Positions 49,421 through 60,184 of a DNA stretch of 64,000 nucleotides are shown here, one piece after another. The notes below the pieces were generated by a model. That model had not been told where the DNA came from. It ran no database searches and saw only the letters and a program-made list of their open reading frames with translations. The number at the start of each line of letters is the position of its first letter. The first letter of the stretch is position 1. This stretch comes from Sanderia malayensis (taxonomy: Eukaryota; Cnidaria; Scyphozoa; Semaeostomeae; Pelagiidae). The position numbers were made by a program, and so were the translations under genes. The DNA lies in contig RQOL01000660.1 of assembly GCA_013076295.1 (NCBI GenBank), positions 6,910,896-6,974,895 of the forward strand, written 5' to 3'.

Positions 49421-49797
49421 TTTAGTAAATACGAGATTTGAATACTTACTAACAGACTATTAACAGTCTTACCAAATGTTTTGGTTCGTGTCGATTTTAT
49501 TCGAGATTCTGGAGGTTTCAGAGATGAAAACAAACAACTTGTGATTTTATAGATTTTCTTGGATGAACAACTGGAACTAACAATAACTAACTAACTAAAT
49601 CAAGTGACGAATATATATATTAGTAAAAGGGAATAGGAAGATAATTTTATGTGCGTAAGCAATGAGTAATAATGTAAAACTAGGAATTACAAAATATTTA
49701 TTTTAGAAACGTTGTATATATATCTATGATAGCGTCATCTGGGAATGACCCAGGAAGTAAACGAGCTGAAACTGACGTCAGCGGGGAATCTACTACA
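49421..49797 (-). repeat. 5' LTR of the Ty3/gypsy element
   Basis: 377 bp, no difference seen from the 3' LTR by eye. It should drive minus-strand transcription of gag-pol. Confidence 0.92.
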
Positions 49798-49801
49798 CAG
49801 C

Positions 49802-51329
49802 CATCATACGGCCCAACGTCCTTGGAGGCCATTCACTGGAGATACGAGTTGTTTATTGTACAAGCTTTGACTTCACTAAAATGTCTTTGATGTTTTGGTT
49901 ACGCTTACTGTGAAATTAAAAAAGTAGGGATAATCTCAAAGTTGTGTGCAATATAGTTTAGAAAAGCTTGAGAAAAAGGTATATCAGTTGAGGAATGGAA
50001 TTGTGTAAAGTTTTGTGCAATTTTTATAGAGTACATCATTTAAACAAGATTAAAAAATGAACTGAACCAATATGAATCAATTTATATGAATGAACGCACT
50101 AAATCGGTTAAAATGAGTGAATAATGTTATAAGTAAACAAGTTAATGAAACTGAATTTTGAGAACAAAAATTATGGTTGCGTAAACAGAATGACAATTCC
50201 CATTGAAGGTACATTCGTCCAAACGAGAACTATAACTATTTCATTACTCCTGTGCCCTTTTAGGCACTGCAGGCAACAACCCTGGACCCATCATACTTAC
50301 GCGTGGCTATATACCAGTGATACAGATAGTTTTCACCCCCTTTTCAGTCTTCACTAACTTCAAGCGTGAATATACCGAAATTTTTCATCAGTACTCTCTC
50401 GCCGTCACTGCCCTCGTCTTGATTTCCATTCAGAATGGCTTCTCCCAACACATGTCGCAAAGGCTCCGCCTCCAATGGCCCTAAAATCCAGGTACAATCG
50501 AAGCTGTGGTAAAATCATGGTGCAATTGAAGCTTCCTGTCAACCCAGAAGCTCAAGCCAATCTTAGGCCCGTCGAGGCCCAAAGAGTTGATATTCCAGTC
50601 GGCTCTCCAATGCAGGGAGGGCCAGTGAGTTTGCTTTTTGACATTTTCCATTCCCTTATTAAGTTCGGGATCGTGTTGCTTGGCGTGTTTGTCGTTTACG
50701 TCCTGTCCGTTTAGGTACTGCAAGGTACGAACCATCTTTGTTTTCTACCCTGTTTTGTCGTGTATATTTCCTATTCCGCCATTCCCCCGCCCTTTATATG
50801 CGCGTTTCGCCGTGTTCATCGTTATTTTGTGTTCCCACGGGTAAATACCCGCTGTCCACTTCGCCACACTCCTGGGATTTAATGTTTTGCCTGCCCCTGC
50901 TTTCATATATATATGTAGCCTCTTTGTTTTTATTCCACTGTTACCCCCTGTTTTTTGCGTAGTTTCCCACCTCACATGTGCTGCCATCTATTTGCACCAG
51001 TATACATTTTTGACACTGGACAACCTCTTACACATAATATCTTTAATTTTAGGAGGGTTTCTCGCCGATCGGCCCCATCCTATTCTTTCAATTTGTCCTT
51101 TGCCCGAAATTTGATACGACATTTCATACCGATTGAGCATCTCAGAACGATTAGCCTCTATCACTGCCATTGTACTGTAATCCTTTTGTGTCTTATAGAT
51201 GTGCACTTTTCGCCTCTGCTAAAGTTGTGGTCAAATTTGCAAGAAAATAGCTTCCTCCATATTAATGGATGACAAGTTGACATTTGAGCATTTTGCTACT
51301 ATATTTTTACTGCTGCAAACAAATTTTTC
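49802..51329. other. Region right of the LTR element, partly repetitive
   Basis: About 50218-50385 matches 53277-53440 in direct orientation (ACTTACGCGTGGCTATATAC and TTTTCAGTCTTCACTA). The rest, about 50700-51250, is pyrimidine-rich without a supported gene. The shared segment can be read as protein including NNPGP, but frames are short. Confidence 0.4.
50218..50385 (+). repeat. Dispersed repeat C, copy 1
   Basis: Direct-orientation match to 53277-53440, with shared blocks GAGAACTATAACTA, CATACTTACGCGTGGCTATA and CAGTCTTCACTA. Possibly a fragment of a retroelement; class not established. Confidence 0.6.
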
Positions 51330-51477
51330 CAATAAACGCTGCTTTTGAAGATGTGGCGTTCAATAGAGGGCGGCGTTCATTAGAGGGCGGCGTTTATTAC
51401 CAATGTTTGGTTTAAATTGAGGCGTTCAATAGAGGGCGGCGTTTATTAGAGGGCGGCGCTCTTTAGAGGAAATACGG
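51330..51477. mobile_element. MITE fragment, GAGGGCGGCGTT-type
   Basis: Several AATAGAGGGCGGCGTTTATTAG-like units end in TTTAGAGGAAATACGG followed by TA, the same end as the MITE at 54091-54280. The left end is not recognisable, so the copy is truncated. Confidence 0.55.
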
Positions 51478-51994
51478 TAGGCAAAACGACGGTACCAAAG
51501 ATTGTTCTGGTATTTGTATCTTTCCCAATTGCTTCAAAAAATGCAAATATGGCTGTTGGCCATAGAGCACTTTCAATCTCTTTATCTACGTCGACGTGCT
51601 TGGGTGTATTATAGACACAATTGTGAATTTTGTTAAACTATTGGCATGAAATGTCTCGAATGAGCAGGGATGCCTTTGATTATCTGTGCAATGTTCTTCG
51701 TGATTACACATTTATGTGAAACGATCTCGATGCTAGATTGATGCCCTTTGACGGTTAGGTTTTAATCCAATTGTATACATTGTTGTAGATGAAAAAATTT
51801 TTAATTTGTTTTCAAGTCATGCCGGACTCTCACAGTCTGTGGTTGCAAAAGGTAACCAAATTGCTTTTCAAGCCGTCGTGTACATAGGTCCCCAGTGTTG
51901 TCAACCGCGCGATACTTGCCTTGGATCATTCCATTTACTCGCATTCAGAGAGGGTACAGCATACAAGACAACACAAAGTGCTCTGATATAATAG

Positions 51995-52400
51995 TATGAT
52001 GCGACTCACAGAGAGACCTGCACTATACACGGTTTAATATTCATGAAAGTGCTGTGACGTCCAAGTATAATCTAATTCACAGAAAGACCTGCATTATAAA
52101 TGGTTGAATATTCATGAAAGTGCTGTGATGTCATAGTATGATTAGACTCCCAGAGAGACCTGCATCATACATGGCTTAATATTCACGAAGGTGTTGTGAT
52201 GTCACAGTATGATGAGACTCACAGAGAGACCTGCATTACACATGGTTTAATATTCATGAGGGTGCTATGACGTCATAGCATGATGAGACTCAAAGAGAGA
52301 CCTGCATTACACATGGTTTAATATCCATGAAGGGCTGTGATGTCACAGGCTTAATATTCATGAAGATACTGTGACGTCAGAGTATTGATGAGACTCACAG
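51995..52400. repeat. ~67-bp minisatellite with TGACGTCA-like cores, about six units
   Basis: Units contain GAGACTCACAGAGAGACCTGCATTA, then TGGTTTAATATTCATGAA, then GCTGTGAYGTCA. Period about 65-72 bases, with the last unit shortened. Each carries a CRE-like TGAYGTCA core. Confidence 0.8.
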
Positions 52401-53276
52401 ATAACCAGCCATTCTTACTCGTTACCGGAGCTCACTTAGTTTTCATAATGGTTTAGTAGCATAATTTGAAGAATTTTCCGTATCCCACTGATTCCGCTTT
52501 AAATACGTTATTTGCTTTATCTTCATGAGTGTTTCTTCTTTTAACTTGGTTGCTTGCGCAAAATTCTTCTCTGATTTTATCAATTCTTGCATAGTCTTTC
52601 CTTACCACCCTCTACCAGCCACTTGGGGATCCAACTAAGGGTCTTAATACGCGGCTGCACGCGTCTGGTCTGTTCTGAGTGGCTGGGTCTATGGGCCTTC
52701 TTGTAACAACTTAGCTGTTTATTACCATCATTTTCCTTTCCTCTTTACGTAGTCTCTGGTTCTGCCATTCTCTACTCAACTATTGTGCGTTCAACACAAC
52801 AACCGGCCAAGAAATGGAAAAAATAATGACGCGATCTCAATGAAAGGCCTGCAGATCCGGCCACCCAGAGCCCGTTAGTTAGCCTCAATCACATCAGGGA
52901 AGGTGAGGTCTAACCATCAGGGTCCGAGCTATCTGCTTCCTCCAAAACCTCTTCGAGTGCTTCCTCGATTGGTTCCGACTTCAGAATCATTAACTCATTA
53001 GTGGGATTCACGCCCCTACTCCCCTGTAATTTCATTCCGCTACTACTTTATTCTGGGATTTTTCTGAGCATTGGATAGTACGGGCCCGATGCAGCAAATT
53101 GATTGTGTTCTTTCTGAATATTTGCTAGCAGTGCATATTGGTTTATTCGCTTTCAGACTACATCTGACGTAGCACTCTCCATATCGTAACCAGTTTGAGA
53201 GTAGCACAATGGCATTCAGCCTTGGGAACGGGTTACTATTCTCACTAAATTCGCTCATTATAGCTCTTGTTCAATC
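52401..53276. other. Intergenic stretch after the minisatellite
   Basis: No gene or element boundaries supported. Confidence 0.35.
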
Positions 53277-53440
53277 GAGAACTATAACTACCTCACTACT
53301 CCTGTGCTCCTGTGGGCACTGTACGCAATAGCCCTGGAACCGACATACTTACGCGTGGCTATATACCAGTGGTACAGATAGTTTTCACCTCCTTTTCAGT
53401 CTTCACTAGCATCAAGCGTGAATATACCAAAATTGACCCA
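53277..53440 (+). repeat. Dispersed repeat C, copy 2
   Basis: Direct-orientation partner of 50218-50385; the two share most of their sequence, then diverge after AAGCGTGAATATACC. Confidence 0.6.
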
Positions 53441-53614
53441 CCCACCTCCCGCAGCGAAGGCACCTTATCCAACTCCTCTTCTCTCAAACAGCGAGCCTCC
53501 TCGCACTCTCCATATCTCAACGAGTTTCAGAGTAGAGCAATGGCATTCAGTGGGAATAGGTTACAATCTGAGATGTGTCTCCCTACTCATGTGTCAACTT
53601 ATATGCATCTATAG

Positions 53615-53801
53615 GTATATTTGGAGTGTTCACAGTTCTTGACATTGAAAAGTCCTCACTCAAAAAGTCAGATATTAAAAGAATGACAAATTTGGAGCCG
53701 TGGCTTTTATATCACATTGAGAACGATAAAAATTTCGAAAAGTCAATTTTGGGACGAAATTTTCGCATTCCTCAAGTCAGGAATTTCTTACACAAGTGGT
53801 G
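53615..53801 (+). CDS. Candidate isolated exon, product unknown
   Basis: A 187-base open stretch sits between a plausible acceptor (ATCTATAG) and a plausible donor (GTAAGA). It encodes about 62 residues rich in Lys, Asn and Phe, with NFLHKWW at the end. No family recognised and no partner exon found nearby. It may be a transposon remnant. Confidence 0.22.
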
Positions 53802-54090
53802 GTAAGAATTTATTTACAGATATCAATCTAGTGTTTGATCTGAAAATGAAATTACAAAATAATTGCTAAGTGCAGGTAAAGAAATATAAAAATAATCTAT
53901 ATAATTGACAAAGTTTTGTTGCATCGACGCAATGATATCATTGCATCGACGTTACTAAAAGGCGGAACACACCGGAACATGCCAGAACAATCCAAGAGCT
54001 GGCTGAACACTCCAAGAACAATCCAAGAACACGCCAAGAGCAAGTTAAAATAATCGTTAAAAAGCCAATAATAATCCCTTCCGATTAATA

Positions 54091-54280
54091 TCGTATTTCC
54101 TCTAATAAGCGCCCGCGTGCTTGTTAAATAATTTGCAAATTTAGAAAAATATTTTGCAAAATTATTTGAAGCAAACAGTGAAAATTTAAGAATTAGTTCA
54201 CACTTGTTGATTTTAGGGTGGGCGCTTATTGGGGGGGGGGGCTGTTAAAAGAGGGTAGGCGCTAATTAGAGGAAATACGG
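54091..54280. mobile_element. MITE with TAAGCGCC/CCGTATTTCCTC ends
   Basis: CGTATTTCCTCTAATAAGCGCC at the left is the inverse of GGCGCTAATTAGAGGAAATACGG at the right (few mismatches), with TA on both sides. 190 bp, non-coding, with a run of 12 G near 54230. Confidence 0.72.
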
Positions 54281-54343
54281 TAACTAAACCAGAAGGAGCC
54301 ATTCTTACCATATCGGTTACTTTCTTTGGAGTTAACACATTAA

Positions 54344-56045
54344 GGTGGTACAGGTACAGTTACAATCAAAATTTTGGATAAAATTTTTTTCTCATCATTT
54401 GGGTGCTAAAATGCATATACTTTTAGAATCCGGGACTTAAATAGACGTATTTTGTAACTAAAAGTGACAAAAAAGCACTTTTATGCTCCCATGTCGACGT
54501 TTTGGCACATAGCAACGCCATAGCAACCGCTTATATCCCCCAACATTTGGTCTTTTTTCGGTATCTCAAATCACCCTCAATGTTAAAAAGCCTCGATTTC
54601 AATAAGAGACAGTTTCTAAGTCTTCTGAAGACCCCATACCACTGAAAGCGTGCTCTTGTGACTCTGTGAGGGTTAAAAAGTTTTGAAGGAAAGCCTCCTC
54701 TGTGATCGCCATTTTATATTCGCGCTGTCAATTTGCGAAGTGCACTTTCTATTAGTTTTAAGTTCAGGCATTTAACTAGTTTTAGTAGTTCATTTGTCTG
54801 ATATAACACTGGCAAGAAACCAGCATGGAATAAAACGGAAATTTTATGGAGAAAGGTTCATTTAAATTGTAAGAGAACACGACACTGAATCGATACGGCC
54901 TAGGCCCGATGAGTCAATTTCAAAAAAGAGACTGCCTCTTCTAGAGCCATGAAGTTGAAGCTTCCAAAAGGTTTTCAGGGTCCGTGTGATGAAGATGGTG
55001 AATTAAATATCATTATTAGCAATGCTATTTTAAAGTCAACAATTGAGATCATTGGAAAGTGCCAAATTTGCAACTCAAATGTGACCTTGAAGAGCAATTT
55101 CCTTGGGAAGGATTACAAGTCTATGACAAAATTTTCTACACTTATGAACATGCTACTACCAATGCAAAGCAAAGTATTTGACAAAAATAAAAAACATGAT
55201 GTATGAAGTTTACAATTTTGTGGCAGAGAAAAGTATGAAAGAGCCTGGCAAAAAGGTATATCAGTTTTTTGAGCAGACTTCTGATGTTGTCAGGTGCCAG
55301 TTAATGGGTCATGGCAAAAAAGATTTTACTCCTCTCCAAATGGAGTAGTGACGGTGATATCAAAAAAGTTGGAAAATGCTTAGATGTTGCCATCTGAGGT
55401 AACTTTAAACAGAAGGAAAAGTTGAGAGCAATCAGAAAAAGGTTTATTGACAAAGAAAAGGAGGAAGAAGATGCACCATCCTATAAATCTGGCCCATTTT
55501 AGAACAGAACTAGCATACTGAACTTTTAATCGCAATTTTCTCCGTTTTTAATTTTCGGACAATTTTGTGATTTCCGAACAGCATAACTTTTTTCATAGTT
55601 GTCAGATTTCTTTCAAATTTGCAGATTATAAAGCTTAGACATGTATCTAGGAACTAGACTACAACCAGCTCTGTTTGTAAGCACATTGTTGAGAAAACAG
55701 ATTTTATGCAAGCTGTTTTCCTTGAAAGTTGTAAATGTTGGATAAATATTTTGTTTCTATATCAAATTGGCTGTTTGTAGTCTAGTTCCTTTGTATGTAT
55801 GAGGTCATCATTTCCTGAAAGTTTCATAACTCTAGCCTAAACCATTATTGAATTATTTTGTTTAAACCTCTTTCGATAAAACTGCCACACCTCAAACCAC
55901 ACCCTTTTTGATTGACATAAAAATATGGAATTCAGGTATTTTGGTCTTATTTCTGTCAGTGCCAAAAAGATTTAGGAGATAGAACTAATACTCTCCTCCT
56001 ATTAACAATTTCCATGGGTGTACCTGTAACTGTACCTGTACCACC
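54344..56045 (+). mobile_element. TTAA-flanked DNA transposon, defective (Kolobok-like?)
   Basis: GGTGGTACAGGTACAGTTAC at the left and GTAACTGTACCTGTACCACC at the right are perfect inverses, each bordered by TTAA (54340-54343, 56046-56049). The 1.7 kb interior has a short plus-strand ORF (54949-55206, 85 aa) with a CQIC motif and a following out-of-frame coding-like stretch to about 55500, so the transposase is truncated and broken. TTAA duplication is shared by piggyBac, Kolobok and Sola3; the choice of Kolobok is only a guess. Confidence 0.78.
54949..55206 (+). pseudogene. Remnant transposase ORF of the TTAA element
   Basis: 85 codons from ATG, with CQICNSNVTLKS suggesting a small Cys pair and a helix-like KSMTKFSTLMNMLLP stretch. 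A further coding-like stretch follows in another frame (about 55200-55350), then stops. Too short for a transposase. Confidence 0.4.
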
Positions 56046-56049
56046 TTAA

Positions 56050-56802
56050 TTTGAACTTTCTTTCCAACATTTAGGCCGCCATGATAATAGCAATTGACTT
56101 CTATTGTTCTTGCAAGGTTTTGTTGTTTTCAACAAATCATCACTGCGCCCTCAATGTCGGGCCATTGTCAATCCCCATTTGCTTGCAGGGGTGACGCAAA
56201 AACATGCGCATTTTGGAAGCCGGTCGATTCATCCTCGGATTTAACAGCATCAAGCGCCTATCAAGGCATCAGGGGCCGAAGACGCTAGATGCCTCACTCG
56301 CGTTGAATCAGTGAAGCCAATAAAAATTTGGCGGCCATTTTAAAAGGGGGCAAAAAGCTGATGTTGGTTGGCAAGTCAATACAGAACAACTAAAGTTCAA
56401 TGCTCGTTTTGTTAATAATAATGGTGGAATAAGTCGATATATGCATATTTTTACAAAGCATACAATATGACGATACTATTGCAATTGCTAGAATGGCAAA
56501 AATCGTACCACATATTAGTATTTCGTCTATTTATTGAGGAACGATGGACCTGGCCTAAATTAACCGAATCACAAAAAACGTTGTATAAATTATCACTTGA
56601 TCATTACTGGATAATATTCATGCTCAAATTAAAAGCAAGTGACATGGTTTTGACATCCCAGAAGCTTACTAAAATATTAGCTGCTGCGACACGGGACTTT
56701 ACTGAAGTATTCCAGAATTCAAGTCTGAAGCTGAACTTATAACACCACACGGTATTGCTTGCTAAAGGATGCCACAACGAGGAAAATAAATTATCTTCAG
56801 CC
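56050..56802. other. Stretch between two transposons
   Basis: One 91-codon ORF (56467-56742) without recognisable domains. Nothing else supported. Confidence 0.35.
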
Positions 56803-56999
56803 TAAGACCTAAGTTAAACGTCGCTCCCTCATGCGCCGAATCAAACAGAATTAAGTGCGGCAGTGGAGCAACTCTGGAGCGGCAGCAAGTTAAACGTCGA
56901 ACTTAATAGCATGTAACAATTGAACACTTCCGCTTCCGCTTTTTATGGTATTGCTAAAATGAGTTGGCAGGTTTTTCCAATTCATTTTTTGTGTGAAAG

Positions 57000-57440
57000 A
57001 TGGCCCGGTTGATAAAAAACATTTTAATGCTTAAAAAGATGATCCGAGGAAGTAGAAGACGCCGAAGAATGTTTGAAGTTGGAGCAGCCTGCATACTGCA
57101 CTATCATTTACAGATGAAAGCTTGTTTAATTGCGGCCATGTTACTCTCTGTGCAAAATTGTCGAGCTGAGGCACCCAGGACTTGCAGGAGAATGACAAGA
57201 AATACTGGCTGGTGGGATCTAGTATGGGGTACCTATGATAAAGATAGTCTTAGAAAGACCTTCAGAATCTCAAAGGAAACTTTTACGTTCATCTTAGAAA
57301 AAATTCGACCCAAATTTGAACGACAAACTGTGTGTGAAGACCCAATACCACCGGAATTCCGCTTAGGCATTTGTTTGTACCGGTTAGCTAGAGGCGATTA
57401 CTTCCATACAATTGCTGAAATGTCTGGCTTAGCACCTTAG
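57000..57440 (+). pseudogene. Truncated HARBI1-like Harbinger transposase
   Basis: 146 residues matching the N-terminal part of Harbinger transposases: WWDLVWGTYD, FRISKETFTFILEKI, then PPEFRLGICLYRLARGDYF and IAEMSG. The frame stops just after, so the catalytic DDE region is absent; a normal protein would be about 350-450 aa. Confidence 0.7.
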
Positions 57441-57498
57441 AAGATATGGATGTCTCAGTGATTTCACCAGTCTCAGCTATAGCAGATGGCTCTATGGC

Positions 57499-57957
57499 CT
57501 AGTCCGGTTGACAAGAGTCCCTTGTTTTTACCAACAGGAACAACTGGTTAAACCAGGCACTATAACCACGCTCTTCTTGAAAGCGCTTAATGCCACTAGC
57601 TGTTTTCATGAACATGGCTGCCTTTTTGCATTCAGCTACCAACTTCTTGAACTTGGTGCGCATTTGAACTGCCGTAAATGGACAACCCACATTCCTTGCA
57701 GCAGATCTGCTCTTCAAGCTCATTATAACCTTTTCATACATTACAGTGTTCTTTTGATTCTTACTGTTGGTAAAAATCAACCGCTTTTGCAAATACCCAT
57801 CACTAGCAATGATGTCTACCATATCATTGACTAAAGTGTCTGCCCACTGTGCCTTTCGCCCTGGCTTACTTTTAGCATTCTTAGCACTCTTTCTCTTTTT
57901 CCCATTATCTTTCTAAAGTTAGCAAGCCTTTCTTCATCCTTGCTTTCACTTGACATT
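57499..57957 (-). pseudogene. Harbinger accessory Myb/SANT-like protein, frameshifted
   Basis: The main open stretch (57499-57822) has a trihelix-like core (VQMRTKFKKLVAECKKA; then WFNQLFLLVKTRDSCQP), typical of the DNA-binding partner of Harbinger transposase, which helps bring it to the nucleus and to element ends. Coding-like sequence extends upstream to an ATG near 57957 (MSSESKDEERLANFRK) but needs one frame change near 57900. Confidence 0.6.
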
Positions 57958-58178
57958 TCAGTATCCAGATCTAGCCTGTGACAGTAAATACAAAGAATTT
58001 CACGGAATTCTTGTCACTATTCACGGGGGTAGTGAACGGAGGAATCATTATACTTACCAACATTTGAAAATTGTTGAAAAGTTGAAAAGTCTCACAATAT
58101 GGGAGTCCTCATCACATACTATTGTGCAAAATATTTGGAAATTTACTATGATTTATATTTCTAGCAGTATAAAATTGT

Positions 58179-58424
58179 TCACTTTGGTCTTTTTGGAGTC
58201 GCGGACTTTGAAGCAAACCCTTGTTCTTCACATGTCATTCTCCTTTCGGATGAGAATATGCTACAATCGTGACCGTAGCCAACAGATAGGCCAGCAACCC
58301 AACGCTCAACAGCTATATTTGTTTCCGATATTGAACAAATATTACATGTGGATACCCCACAACTCAGACATTTATATTTTGTTTCACTTTTGCAAGCTGT
58401 ACATCGATTCATTTTGTTTTTCAA
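58179..58424 (-). pseudogene. Cys-rich zinc-binding fragment in the Harbinger element
   Basis: 81 residues with CTACKSETKYKCLSCGVSTC followed by NIC, a Cys4-type zinc-ribbon pattern seen at the ends of transposon proteins. It probably belongs to one of the element's genes and is incomplete. Confidence 0.45.
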
Positions 58425-59100
58425 AAAAATAGCACGCCCTACTAAAATTTCACAGAAAAAATTTTGTGGGAAAAATATTCATATATTGGCGGGAATAAAG
58501 TGTAATTACAAACTGCGCAAGCTCCGCCTCGCTTGAGGCACCAAATATATCATGTTAATTATTTTATAATTTATGCATTGAGTTCGGCACATGAAAAGTT
58601 CGACGTTTAACTCCACGTCGCTCCAGGGTCGCATAATGGAATTTAGAGCGACTGGATGTGTCGCTCCAAATGCAATCTGCCGCTCCAAATCAAATCTGTC
58701 GTACTTAATCAAGTTATACATCGCTCTTGTCATGCACTTAATTCACCTGTTTGATTCGGCGCACGAGAAGAGCGACGTTTAACTTGGGCCTCAGTGACTT
58801 TAATTATGTAACGGAATATCAGACCGCTAGGCAATTCTTTGAATTGATTCACTTGTAAAAGGGATAGGTTTATAATAATAATGATCTGCCACTGCTTTTC
58901 TTTTCGCATCGAGAAGTGTTGTATAAGGTAATATTTCAGTGCGCTTTTGGGATATTAAAACCCACGTAACATACCTTTAATCAGAGCTTACATATTATGC
59001 CCAGTAAATGCAAGATTTTTAATTCAACAACTGTTTTTGTAATTCGATTGATTTGGGCCTTTTCCATCGTTCCGCAAAAAATAAATAAAATACCGATATA

Positions 59101-60184
59101 AAGGCGGATTTACACGGTACAAGTTGGCTACAAGTTTTTTCGATATTGGACTGCAAACTTGAACTTGTATCGTGTAAATGCCCTAAAATTCTGTTCACGC
59201 CTGTTGTTTTGATTGACGTTAATCCTCCATCACAGTCGAAAAATTTCTGACTCGATGTCAAAAAGTTTTCAGTTCACACCATTTTTTCAAAGACGCCGCA
59301 AATCGCTACTTCATGTAAGGTTTGTTTTGATTCGGGAACTGCAGATTTTGCGAAGGAAAACTCAATTTTCGCAGCAAAATGGTTTTGTAAACGGCTAAAA
59401 GTTTATCTCGCGTGCGTCAACTTAAATTATCAGATTTATGAAGAAATTTATGACAAAATTTTAGCACCAGTAGTTAATTAAATATTCAAAACAAGCCAGT
59501 ATTAATTATGGTATAATAAAATAATAATAATAATCATTATCCATCAAAAGGTTTATTACAATATTATTTGCATTTTCATTGCTGATTATGGTGCTGCTTG
59601 TATTGCGTTGGGCCTAATATGCTTTTGGACAAATTAGCGTTGTATATCCATTTCTAACATGTTTTTGGCATGGTCATCTGAAATATGAAGGACAATAGGA
59701 GGCATGTGACTGTAGAAACAGTTTGAGAGACGTTTGCAAACCATCTTTATGGCCCAGAACGCGTTTCATGACATGGGGCAATGTTGTTGCTTGTTTTGAG
59801 TATTTAATTAATTATGGTGCTGAAATTTTGTCATAAATTTCTTCATAAATCTGATAATTTAAGTTGACGCACGCGAGATAAACTTTTATCCGTTTACAGA
59901 ACCATTTTGCTGCAAAAATTGAGTTTTCCTTCCCAAAATCTGCGATTCGCGAATCAAAACAAACCTTACTTGTAGTAGCGATTTGCGGCGTCTTTGAAAA
60001 AATGGTGTGAACTGAAAAACTTTTTGACATCGAGTCAGAAATTTTTCGACTGTGATGGAGGATTAACGTCAATCAAAACAACAGGCGTGAACAGAATTTT
60101 AGGGCATTTACACGATACAAGTTCAAGTTTGCAGTCCAATATCGAAAAAACTTGTAGCCAACTTGTACCGTGTAAATCCGCCTT
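59101..60184. mobile_element. Foldback element with ~375-bp inverted arms
   Basis: 59101 to about 59480 is repeated inverted at about 59805-60184 with roughly 90 percent or better match by eye, including AAGGCGGATTTACACGGTAC at the tips. The ~325-bp spacer is AT-rich and non-coding. The predicted stem could span 1.08 kb. Target duplication not resolved, superfamily unknown. Confidence 0.82.

Larger units (their letters stand above)
44673..49797 (-). mobile_element. Ty3/gypsy LTR retrotransposon, full length, very young
   Basis: Two 377-bp direct repeats (44673-45049 and 49421-49797) read as identical. They start TGTAGTAG in element orientation. The flanking CAGC is duplicated (44669-44672 and 49798-49801; a 5-bp ACAGC is possible if the LTR edge is one base shorter). 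Inside are gag and pol in the order protease, RT, RNase H, integrase, which is the Ty3/gypsy order. A candidate primer-binding site (TTGGTGACCACGAAGTG, about 49404-49420) follows the 5' LTR, and a purine tract AGGGGGGGAGCTA (about 45050-45062) precedes the 3' LTR. Identical LTRs imply recent insertion. Confidence 0.93.
56806..58790. mobile_element. Defective PIF/Harbinger transposon
   Basis: Inverted ends GACCTAAGTTAAACGTCGCTC and GAGCGACGTTTAACTTGGGCC (left base order; a few mismatches) with subterminal copies of GTTAAACGTCG. TAA precedes the left end and TCA follows the right, a possible decayed 3-bp duplication. Inside are a HARBI1-type fragment on the plus strand and a trihelix/SANT-type plus a Cys-rich fragment on the minus strand, the two-protein layout known for Harbinger elements. 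Confidence 0.78.
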
